Source: Candidatus Gastranaerophilales bacterium
GTDB taxonomy: Bacteria > Cyanobacteriota > Vampirovibrionia > Gastranaerophilales > Gastranaerophilaceae
Direction: 5' to 3'
Assembly: GCA_003150395.1 (NCBI GenBank)
Contig: QAMI01000034.1
Coordinates: 1-17,153 of the forward strand
DNA length: 17,153 nt
The position numbers were made by a program, and so were the translations under genes. Below, piece after piece: positions 1 through 5,247 of the stretch. The notes beneath the pieces were generated by a model that was not told the origin of the DNA, searched no databases, and was given only the letters and a program-made list of their open reading frames with translations. Position 1 is the stretch's first letter. Each line of letters starts with the position of its first letter.

Positions 1-123
1 GAAGAAGAAATAGACAAACGGCTAAAATTAAATGACATAATTCCGGAGGACATGGCGCAAAGCCTTGTCAGACAAGGTTTGTTGGAATATTTTGAGGGAC
101 ATTTCGAATACTTGACAGATTAA
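1..123 (+). CDS. 3' end of an upstream repeat-family ORF (partial)
   Basis: From base 1 a reading frame stays open to TAA at 121-123 and encodes a tail beginning EEEIDKRLKLND and ending FEYLTD. By analogy with the gene at 147-620, the upstream paralog itself should stop at TAG 11-13 in another frame, so this tail may be a separate small ORF or a read-on extension. Compared with the matching tail at 608-730 there are 11 substitutions and no indels. Seven are at third codon positions in this frame and most of those are synonymous, which suggests this frame is or was translated. No known domain is recognised. Confidence 0.5.
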   Translation, partial: EEEIDKRLKLNDIIPEDMAQSLVRQGLLEYFEGHFEYLTD

Positions 124-140
124 GTGCTATAAGATAAATT
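112..140 (+). promoter_or_regulatory. Putative sigma70 promoter of the 147 gene
   Basis: TTGACA (112-117) is followed after 17 bases by TAAATT (135-140). The expected start point is about 147, which is the A of the ATG, so the mRNA would be leaderless. The -35 lies inside the tail ORF. No Shine-Dalgarno is seen before the ATG. Confidence 0.5.
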
Positions 141-179
141 AGAGCAATGAAAAACTTCATTGCTCTAATTTTTATTTTT
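136..179 (+). terminator. Terminator-like hairpin overlapping the start codon at 147
   Basis: The arms 136-151 (AAATTAGAGCAATGAA) and 156-171 pair perfectly over 16 bp around a 4-base loop (AAAC). A T-rich run (169-179) follows. This has the form of an intrinsic terminator for transcription coming from the upstream tail ORF (stop at 121-123). The ATG of the next gene (147-149) lies in the 5' arm and codons 4-8 lie in the 3' arm, so any read-through transcript would bury the start codon in the stem. Confidence 0.65.
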
Positions 180-620
180 GTTTTGGGAATGCAAATGGCA
201 TTCGCAGAAACACTGCCGCCCAAAGGGTATTATGATGTAAAGCCAGAAGATTATCCGATTTTGTTTGAGTATATGAATAATTACGCAAAACAGTTATTTG
301 AAGAATTTAATCCTAATAAATTTTGGTTATATGGCTTTGGAACTGTAGAATTTTACCAAATAGATAATGATGGTTTTATACACGACTTATCAAAACCTGA
401 AAACTTTTATGACAGAGAATTAATAAGAATAGTCAAGAGGCTTCCTCCTAAACCACTTCCAAAGCAGCTTGAGATAAATAAAATTAAAATATGGTTAGTT
501 TTAATAAGAAACAAACAAGATAAATTTAAAATTGACTATAATCCAATCAATGAATGTATAGAAATAACTATCTACAAAGACCATCAACGAAAATCTTGGT
601 TCAAGAAGAAGAAGAAATAG
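147..620 (+). CDS. Small secreted protein, diverged TonB-C-like fold, repeat copy 1
   Basis: This is a 157-residue exported protein of unknown function. A Sec signal peptide covers residues 1-20, with likely cleavage after AFA. The mature part has the pattern of a TonB/TolA C-terminal domain: a strand plus turn (YQIDNDGFIHDL, about 70-81), a helix, a proline-rich turn (PPKPLPKQL, about 100-108) and two further strands. The match is by eye and weak. There is no transmembrane anchor or proline-rich linker, so it cannot be an ordinary energy transducer. It ends in a run of lysines from an AAG repeat. Its paralog follows at 755, 42% to 50% identical by eye in the mature part but nearly identical in the signal peptide. 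Its start codon lies inside a perfect hairpin. Confidence 0.75.
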   Translation: MKNFIALIFIFVLGMQMAFAETLPPKGYYDVKPEDYPILFEYMNNYAKQLFEEFNPNKFWLYGFGTVEFYQIDNDGFIHDLSKPENFYDRELIRIVKRLPPKPLPKQLEINKIKIWLVLIRNKQDKFKIDYNPINECIEITIYKDHQRKSWFKKKKK

Positions 621-730
621 ACAAACGGCTAAAATTAAATGACATAATCCTGGAGGATACGGCGCAAAATCTTGTCAGGCAAGGATTGTTGGAATATTTT
701 GAGGGGCATTTTGAATACTTGACAAATTAA
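554..730 (+). CDS. Overlapping small ORF carrying the repeat tail
   Basis: In the -1 frame relative to the gene at 147-620, an ORF of 58 codons runs from ATG 554 (directly after a TGA) to TAA 728-730. Its last 40 codons match the tail at 1-123 with a coding-like substitution pattern. No Shine-Dalgarno precedes the ATG. In copy 2 the matching ATG (in the region of 1165) is soon followed by TAG, so the upstream half is probably not a conserved gene. An alternative is that the tail is the true C-terminus of the 147 gene: one extra A in the GAAATAG at the stop would join them. Unrecognised function. Confidence 0.3.
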   Translation: MYRNNYLQRPSTKILVQEEEEIDKRLKLNDIILEDTAQNLVRQGLLEYFEGHFEYLTN

Positions 731-748
731 GTGCTATAGTGATAAATT
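719..748 (+). promoter_or_regulatory. Putative sigma70 promoter of the 755 gene
   Basis: TTGACA (719-724) and TAAATT (743-748) are separated by 18 bases, one base more than in repeat copy 1. The expected start point is again at the ATG (755), predicting a leaderless mRNA. Confidence 0.45.
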
Positions 749-787
749 AGAGCAATGAAGTTTTTCATTGCTCTAATTTTTATTTTT
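744..787 (+). terminator. Second terminator-like hairpin overlapping a start codon
   Basis: The arms 744-759 and 764-779 form the same perfect 16-bp stem as at 136-171, followed by a T-rich run (777-787). The four loop bases differ entirely in identity or class from copy 1 (GTTT instead of AAAC), while all 32 stem bases are unchanged. The ATG at 755-757 lies in the 5' arm. It follows the tail ORF stop at 728-730 by 13 bases. Confidence 0.65.
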
Positions 788-1231
788 ATTTTGGGAATGC
801 AAATGGCATTCGCAGAAACATTGCCGCCCAAAGGGTATTATGATGTAACCCCCGAAGATTATCCGGTTTTGTTTGGGTATTTAGAGGATTACGCTAACAA
901 GCTATTTGAAGATTACAATCCCGGAATTCTATGGGCTTACCATGGCGGTGGGGTTGGGACTTATACTATCAATAAGGATGGCTCTATTTCGGATATTCCG
1001 GACTATTTAGATGAACATGTGTGCACTAGATATTTAAAAAAACTTATACTCAAAACAACACCTCCGCCTTTTCCAAAGGAACTTGAAGCGGATAAAATTA
1101 CAATTCAATTATGGTTATTTAGAAATAAATATACCGAAATAGATCTTGATTATGATCAATTTCATGAATGTGTAGACATATCACTTAGTAAAGACCATCA
1201 ATGGAAATTTTGGTTCAAGAAGAAGAAATAG
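755..1231 (+). CDS. Small secreted protein, diverged TonB-C-like fold, repeat copy 2
   Basis: This is a 158-residue paralog of the 147 gene with the same signal peptide (1-20) and the same lysine-rich end. The TonB-C-like pattern is clearer here: GTYTINKDGSISDI (about 68-81), a helix, then TPPPFPKEL (about 104-112) and a strand ITIQLWLF. Pairs of short strands around a proline-rich PPFP turn are typical of TonB/TolA C-terminal domains, which bind outer-membrane or periplasmic partners. Export without a membrane anchor suggests a soluble periplasmic or secreted protein. What it binds cannot be told from the sequence. It is the last full copy: the next tail is lost about 4 bp after the stop codon, and a tRNA unit follows. 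Confidence 0.75.
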   Translation: MKFFIALIFIFILGMQMAFAETLPPKGYYDVTPEDYPVLFGYLEDYANKLFEDYNPGILWAYHGGGVGTYTINKDGSISDIPDYLDEHVCTRYLKKLILKTTPPPFPKELEADKITIQLWLFRNKYTEIDLDYDQFHECVDISLSKDHQWKFWFKKKK

Positions 1232-1259
1232 ACAATACTAAAAAATATTAAAAAAACTA

Positions 1260-1288
1260 TTGACAATAAATTTTGTTTATCTTAGAAT
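1260..1288 (+). promoter_or_regulatory. Promoter of tRNA-Glu
   Basis: TTGACA (1260-1265), a 17-base spacer and TAGAAT (1283-1288) form a near-consensus sigma70 promoter. The predicted start near 1295 gives a 16-base leader before the mature tRNA at 1311. Confidence 0.75.
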
Positions 1289-1310
1289 AAAAAACGTGAA
1301 AGAAATACAA

Positions 1311-1383
1311 GCCCCCATCGTCTAGAGGCCTAGGACAACACCCTTTCACGGTGTAGACAGCGATTCGAATTCGCTTGGGGGTA
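1311..1383 (+). tRNA. tRNA-Glu (anticodon TTC)
   Basis: A complete 73-base cloverleaf can be folded. The acceptor GCCCCCA (1311-1317) pairs with TGGGGGT (1376-1382) with a G1-U72 wobble and discriminator A. The anticodon stem is ACACC/GGTGT with loop CTTTCAC (anticodon TTC). The T arm is AGCGA/TCGCT around TTCGAAT. The 3' CCA is not encoded. The acceptor and D-arm sequence closely resemble tRNA-Glu of cyanobacteria and plastids, where this tRNA also feeds tetrapyrrole synthesis. Confidence 0.96.
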
Positions 1384-1394
1384 AATTTTTAAAA

Positions 1395-1420
1395 GATGCG
1401 GCAATTTAGCCGCTTTTTTA
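1395..1420 (+). terminator. Intrinsic terminator after tRNA-Glu
   Basis: The stem GCGGC (1398-1402) / GCCGC (1409-1413) with loop AATTTA is followed directly by six T (1414-1419). It lies 15 bases after the tRNA and closes its transcription unit. Confidence 0.85.
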
Positions 1421-1456
1421 ATGCTTAGTTTTTTAATATTGAAATCAACCTCATTT

Positions 1457-1462
1457 TATAAT
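1457..1462 (+). promoter_or_regulatory. -10 element before the phosphatase gene
   Basis: A perfect TATAAT ends 11 bases before the ATG at 1474. No good -35 is visible at the usual distance. If used, transcription would start about 5 bases before the ATG. No Shine-Dalgarno is present. Confidence 0.4.
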
Positions 1463-1473
1463 AGCTTATTATT

Positions 1474-2103
1474 ATGGCAAGACTAATCGGAATATCAGAT
1501 ATACATGGAGAATACCAAAAGCTCTGTTCTGTTTTAAATAAAATCGACCCCCAAAAAGAAGATACTATTATTTTCATGGGCGATTACATAGACCGCGGCG
1601 ACAAATCTAAAGAAGTTGTTGATAAAATTATCAGCATGCAAGAAATTTGCAGCTGCGTTTATTTAATTGGTTCTCACGAATATGCACTTTTACATGCAAA
1701 ATCCGACGAATATTACAATTATCTTTTCTGGAATTACGGCGGAGTCGAAACCGCAAAAAGTTACGGAGGATTTGAAAATATTTTCAAAACCCATGGGGCT
1801 TTTTTCAAAAGTCTTAAATATTACTATTTAACTGATAAGTATCTTTTCATTCATGCCGGACTCAAACCAGGAATACCATTAGAAAAACAACGTGAAGAAG
1901 ACATGGTTTATATAAGAAAAGAATTTTATTCGCAAAAACATTCACTTCCACAAAAAATAATTTTTGGACACACTGAATTTAAGACCCCGCAGGTTCAAGA
2001 GGACAAAATTTGTATTGATACAGGCTGCGGAAAATATAAAGATGCGCCGCTTACCGCTATTATTTGTGAAAACGGAAATGAAAACTTTGTAAATTCAGAC
2101 TAA
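1474..2103 (+). CDS. PPP-family metallophosphatase (Ser/Thr phosphatase-like)
   Basis: This is a 209-residue cytoplasmic calcineurin-like phosphoesterase of the bacterial PPP type (PrpE/PrpA-like). Motifs in order are SDIHG (8-12), GDYIDRG (36-42), GSHE (66-69), HAGL (127-130) and FGH (164-166). These carry the metal-binding Asp and His residues of the two-metal centre. Family members remove phosphate from Ser, Thr or Tyr side chains or cleave dinucleoside tetraphosphates; the substrate here is unknown. The third motif is normally GNHE/GNHD, and the metal-bridging, transition-state Asn is replaced by Ser, which may lower or change activity. The gene stands alone and its stop overlaps the convergent VWA gene by 4 bases. 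The start is the only ATG that keeps the SDIHG motif in full. Confidence 0.85.
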   Translation: MARLIGISDIHGEYQKLCSVLNKIDPQKEDTIIFMGDYIDRGDKSKEVVDKIISMQEICSCVYLIGSHEYALLHAKSDEYYNYLFWNYGGVETAKSYGGFENIFKTHGAFFKSLKYYYLTDKYLFIHAGLKPGIPLEKQREEDMVYIRKEFYSQKHSLPQKIIFGHTEFKTPQVQEDKICIDTGCGKYKDAPLTAIICENGNENFVNSD

Positions 2104-2942
2104 AAGTTTATAAACTTATATCCTCGCGAAGGCTTTTGAGACACAGGTTTTGACGGTTGTACATTGCCATTTTTTTCTTTAATTCCCTGTTCAACTGTTC
2201 CTACAGGCACGCCGAAGGTATTTTCAAAAGCTCTTACAAATTTGTCGCGGCTGCCGTCAATCTTGTAAAAACTTCCTCCGGTTTCTGCGCTTAAGCACAT
2301 TAGCTCTGTTGAATTTCCTAATTGAACGACATCAATTTGAAAATCTTTTCGCAAGCGCATAACTTCTCTTATGTATTTGCAAGGATCTCCGCCGCAGGTA
2401 TCATATCCATCAGTGACAAGAATTATCTTTTTATCTTTAGCGCCGGATTTATCATTGTTAAAGACTCTGACACTACGCAAATCTTTTTCAATAGTTTCGC
2501 GCAATGCAAACTCTAACGGAGTCATTCCGCCAAGCTGGGCTTCCTGTAAACCTTTTACAATATTTGTTTGATTTTCATGCTTGAAAAAAGTAACAAGTCT
2601 TGTTGATTTACACAAATCAGCAAAGGCAAATCCTCTCTGCCCGTTATTTTCACCTAAAACCCGAAGAGCAACCGAGGTTGTCTTAGGAATTTTTGGCAAA
2701 ATAAATTCAAGAGTTTCTTTTGCTAGCTGAATCCAGCGGCCCATGCTGCCTGAATAATCAACAAGAAGTTCTACAGCATAGCCGTTTATTCTTGAATTTT
2801 TCGGGCTTTGAACAATATTAATCTGCTTATAAGTTGAAGGAGAATAAACATTGTATCTGCTATTAGCAGCAAAGGCTGAACTGACAAGACATAATAAAAA
2901 AAACATTCCAAGAATTATTGAAAATAAAACCCGTTTTCCCAA
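2100..2942 (-). CDS. Secreted VWA-domain protein (paralog 1)
   Basis: This is a 280-residue exported protein. Its signal peptide is about 1-26, cleaved near AFAA. A von Willebrand factor A domain spans about 55-245. The metal-ion-dependent adhesion site is intact: DYSGS (62-66), Thr141 in the GGMTPLE loop, and TDG (177-179). VWA domains bind a divalent cation and a protein partner; here the protein would act in the periplasm or outside the cell. Cysteine-bearing loop DTCGGDPC (181-188) is shared with its neighbour. The start is TTG at 2942, supported by GGAGGAAG directly upstream; the ATG at 2953-2951 is out of frame. It lies 68 bp after the second VWA gene on the same strand and overlaps the phosphatase gene end. 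Confidence 0.85.
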   Translation of the reverse strand: MGKRVLFSIILGMFFLLCLVSSAFAANSRYNVYSPSTYKQINIVQSPKNSRINGYAVELLVDYSGSMGRWIQLAKETLEFILPKIPKTTSVALRVLGENNGQRGFAFADLCKSTRLVTFFKHENQTNIVKGLQEAQLGGMTPLEFALRETIEKDLRSVRVFNNDKSGAKDKKIILVTDGYDTCGGDPCKYIREVMRLRKDFQIDVVQLGNSTELMCLSAETGGSFYKIDGSRDKFVRAFENTFGVPVGTVEQGIKEKNGNVQPSKPVSQKPSRGYKFINF

Positions 2943-2951
2943 ACTTCCTCC

Positions 2952-3000
2952 ATTATAGCAATTTTTACATAATTATAAACCATGGAGATGTAAAATACAA
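2952..3000 (-). promoter_or_regulatory. Promoter and strong RBS of VWA paralog 1
   Basis: On the minus strand there are two TATAAT boxes, at 2977-2972 and 2957-2952. The upstream one has TTGTAT (3000-2995) at a 17-base spacing and would give a leader containing the GGAGG (2951-2947) that serves the TTG start at 2942. The downstream box overlaps that RBS region, so it would yield a nearly leaderless mRNA. Confidence 0.45.
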
Positions 3001-3010
3001 TACAGATAGA

Positions 3011-3844
3011 TTAATATTTTACATATTTGTACTTTGTGGCAAGCTGTTTATTATTAGAATATTTTTTTGGACTTGGCTTGTATGTTGACTTTTCCAGATA
3101 TTTGCTTGTAGCTACTGTTCCTTGAGGCACATTAAATGCAGTTTCCAAGGCTGTTTCAAAATCCCGACGGTTACGATTTACTTTATGAAAAGTTCCGCCA
3201 GTTTCATTTGCAAGACATGCAAGCCGGTTATCATTTCCAAGTTGAATTACATCAATTGAAATATCTTTTCTCGTTCGCATAACTTCCCTTATATAAGCAC
3301 AAGGATCTCCGCCGCAGCCTTCACCGCCATCGGTTACGAGAATGATTTTCTTAGCCTTGAAAGTGCGGTTCTTATCATAAACCCTTAAATTTTTTAAATC
3401 TTTTTCTACAGTTTCTCTTAATGCGAATTCAATCGGAGTGCCGCCGCCTATCTTAGCTTCTGCAAGACCGTTTACAATGGCTCTTTCGTTTTGTTTTCCA
3501 AAAGATGTAACAACTCTTGAAGCTTTACAAACCTCAGTAATTTCCGGATGCGTTCCCGGTCTTTCTCCAAAAACTCTTAATGCAACTGCCGAATTATAAG
3601 GAAGACGAGGCAATATAATACCTATTGCTTCTTTTGCCAGATTAATCCAGCCGCTCATACTTCCTGAATAATCAACGAGAAGTTCAATGGCTTCCCCCTG
3701 AATTCTCATCGCGCGCGGCGGGGCTGTTAAACGCTGCAATTGTTGAGAACCATTTGCTGTATAAATTCTAAATTCACCCGCAAATACCGGAGAGGAAGCC
3801 AAAAGCAGGCTTAAAAAGACAATAATTAATAATAACTTTTTCAT
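3011..3844 (-). CDS. Secreted VWA-domain protein (paralog 2)
   Basis: This is a 277-residue paralog of the gene at 2100-2942. The signal peptide is about 1-22 (cleavage after VFA). The VWA domain is about 50-240 with an intact MIDAS: DYSGS (58-62), Thr136 in GGGTPIE, and TDG (171-173). The Cys loop is GCGGDPC (176-182). The C-terminal 40 residues are basic, low in complexity and rich in Lys, Tyr and Asn. The two paralogs keep the same loop layout but differ enough to be an old duplication. It starts 135 bp from the divergent VirB10-like gene, so the two units share a regulatory region. The partner of the VWA domain is unknown. Confidence 0.85.
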   Translation of the reverse strand: MKKLLLIIVFLSLLLASSPVFAGEFRIYTANGSQQLQRLTAPPRAMRIQGEAIELLVDYSGSMSGWINLAKEAIGIILPRLPYNSAVALRVFGERPGTHPEITEVCKASRVVTSFGKQNERAIVNGLAEAKIGGGTPIEFALRETVEKDLKNLRVYDKNRTFKAKKIILVTDGGEGCGGDPCAYIREVMRTRKDISIDVIQLGNDNRLACLANETGGTFHKVNRNRRDFETALETAFNVPQGTVATSKYLEKSTYKPSPKKYSNNKQLATKYKYVKY

Positions 3845-3855
3845 TATTTTCCCTG

Positions 3856-3884
3856 ATTATAAATTTTTCCCTTATATATAATAA
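3856..3884 (-). promoter_or_regulatory. Putative promoter of VWA paralog 2
   Basis: TATAAT (minus strand, 3861-3856) lies 11 bases before the ATG at 3844. A weak TTATTA (3884-3879) sits at a 17-base spacing. The predicted leader is about 5 bases, too short to include the weak AGGG (3854-3851). Confidence 0.4.
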
Positions 3885-3936
3885 AGTTTAAAATGAACTA
3901 AAAATTTACAAAATCGTTAAGTAAGTATAAGTTTTA

Positions 3937-3965
3937 TTGCAAAAGGAATTCTGAACAACTATAAT
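3937..3965 (+). promoter_or_regulatory. Promoter of the envelope operon
   Basis: TTGCAA (3937-3942), a 17-base spacer and a perfect TATAAT (3960-3965) form a strong sigma70 promoter. The expected start is near 3972, just ahead of AGGA (3974-3977), giving a leader of only about 8-12 bases. Confidence 0.75.
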
Positions 3966-3979
3966 ATTTGTGTAGGAAT

Positions 3980-5233
3980 ATGGTGAAAAAGTTATTTAGT
4001 TTAATATGCGCCTTTATTTTGTCAGGAACTTCGGTTTTTGCAGCTGATGTATCAAGGCTTTATACTGTCAAAAATGTCCAAGCGGCGGAAGTTGAAAAAG
4101 TTTTAACGCCATATTTAAAAAGGAATTTCCCGTCTGCATCAAAAGGCCAGAATTCATATATTTTTGAAGATAAAAACAAAAAATATTATTACGTTATAAT
4201 TCTGGCGGATAAAAACGAAAAATGTTATTTCTACTACATGTCAAACAACGAGGATGAAAGCTTGCGTAAAGAGCTCCTTAAAACTTTGAAAAACAATGAT
4301 TTCAAAAGTAAAAAAGTCCGAAATTCAAGCCTTAAGAGTTACTTTTACGGCGAGGCCTACACAAACCTTGCGCACAGCAATGTAAATATAAAAATGCGGA
4401 CAACCGCAGAAAATTCTCATACCTTACCTACGCAAAATGAAACTATCAATGCAGCCGCAGTAGAATATGACTTTAGCGATGAAGCCCAGGCAAGGTTTAA
4501 TGGCAGCATACCAGCACAAAATATAGTTGCTGAACCACAGACCGAGCCTCCGATTGAGCTTCAAACGCAGGAAAAAACAACTGTAAAACTTCCATGGCAG
4601 GGAGAAGCATTTAATCCAAATTCAGGCGCGGTACAAAGCAGTTATAATTCTCAGAACTATCAAAATCATGGAAATGTTCTTACCGGAAGTGTTATATACA
4701 TTCAAGACGGGGCAACTTTTACAGCCGCACTTCTTTCTGACATAAGCTCTGACAGCATTGTAAATAATGACAGAGTTAGTGCTGAACTTGATGCTGACTG
4801 GATTTATAACGGCCAGCTTATTGCACCCGCTGGAAGTATTTTAAACGGCAGGGCCGTTGATACAAAAGCGGCCTCTTATGCAATGGCAAACGGCCAAATC
4901 GGACTTTTATTCAACGAGATAATGACTCCTGATGGGAACATAATCCCTTTGAAAACTAATAAAGTTTATATTGTTGGAAATTCTTCCCGTGCACTTAATG
5001 TAACTAAACGAATTGCAGGCGGTGCTGCAACCGGGCTCCTGCTTTCGGCTATTTCAATGCTCTTCGGAGCGGATCCGACAAACGCAATAATATATGGAAC
5101 TTCAATAGGAGCAGGCGCCGGTGCGATTTCGACAATTTCTTCCAAAGGCGAAGAAATAAGAGTAATTGAAGGCTCGCAGCTTCAAATTATGCTGACTGAA
5201 CCCTTAACTGTCCAGCTTTACAGGCAGCAGTAA
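3980..5233 (+). CDS. VirB10/TrbI-like periplasmic protein
   Basis: This is an exported protein of about 417 residues. The signal peptide (MVKKLFS to VFA) covers roughly the first 22 residues. A basic N-terminal domain (to about 120) is unrecognised. It is followed by a polar, Gln/Asn-rich linker and then a C-terminal domain of about 185 residues. That domain resembles the VirB10/TrbI beta-barrel: GSVIYIQDGATFTAALLSD, an acidic stretch, LIAPAGSILNGRAVD, and IEGSQLQIMLTEPL at the end. In type IV secretion this fold forms the outer-membrane core, but no other secretion genes are present here. The open frame extends to TTG 3968. ATG 3980 or GTG 3983 fits better, and GTG has the better distance (5 bases) from AGGA. 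First gene of a four-gene operon. Confidence 0.6.
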   Translation: MVKKLFSLICAFILSGTSVFAADVSRLYTVKNVQAAEVEKVLTPYLKRNFPSASKGQNSYIFEDKNKKYYYVIILADKNEKCYFYYMSNNEDESLRKELLKTLKNNDFKSKKVRNSSLKSYFYGEAYTNLAHSNVNIKMRTTAENSHTLPTQNETINAAAVEYDFSDEAQARFNGSIPAQNIVAEPQTEPPIELQTQEKTTVKLPWQGEAFNPNSGAVQSSYNSQNYQNHGNVLTGSVIYIQDGATFTAALLSDISSDSIVNNDRVSAELDADWIYNGQLIAPAGSILNGRAVDTKAASYAMANGQIGLLFNEIMTPDGNIIPLKTNKVYIVGNSSRALNVTKRIAGGAATGLLLSAISMLFGADPTNAIIYGTSIGAGAGAISTISSKGEEIRVIEGSQLQIMLTEPLTVQLYRQQ

Positions 5234-5247
5234 AAGAAAGGACCAAA

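Larger units (their letters stand above)
1..1235 (+). repeat. Tandem duplication array, about 608-bp period
   Basis: Bases 1-146 match 608-754 almost base for base, and the genes starting at 147 and 755 lie 608 bp apart. Each unit holds a coding-like tail, a promoter, a hairpin spanning the start codon, a signal-peptide gene and a GAA/AAG triplet run. A third tail begins at 1219 but matches only as far as about 1235. Identity is very high in the tail, promoter and signal-peptide parts and falls sharply in the mature-protein part. The AAG run differs in length between copies (four AAG before AAA at 615, three before AAA at 1226). The array is cut by the left edge, so more copies may lie upstream. 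Confidence 0.9.

Noticed and set aside
603..620. Programmed -1 frameshift at the AAG/AAA run to join the 147 gene to its tail
   Set aside because: AAG AAA TAG is not a slippery heptamer: re-pairing after a -1 slip would mismatch at the first codon position. A past indel or separate ORF is simpler.
2104..2117. AAGTTTATAAACTT palindrome as an operator
   Set aside because: It lies inside the end of the VWA coding sequence and is pure AT-rich sequence of a kind expected by chance here.
2322..2571. Plus-strand ORFs inside the VWA gene
   Set aside because: They are short, have no RBS and lie opposite well-supported coding sequence with intact motifs.
3968..3979. TTG start at 3968 for the VirB10-like gene
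   Set aside because: It would lie upstream of the predicted transcription start and of the AGGA site; the signal peptide starts naturally at MVKK or MKK.
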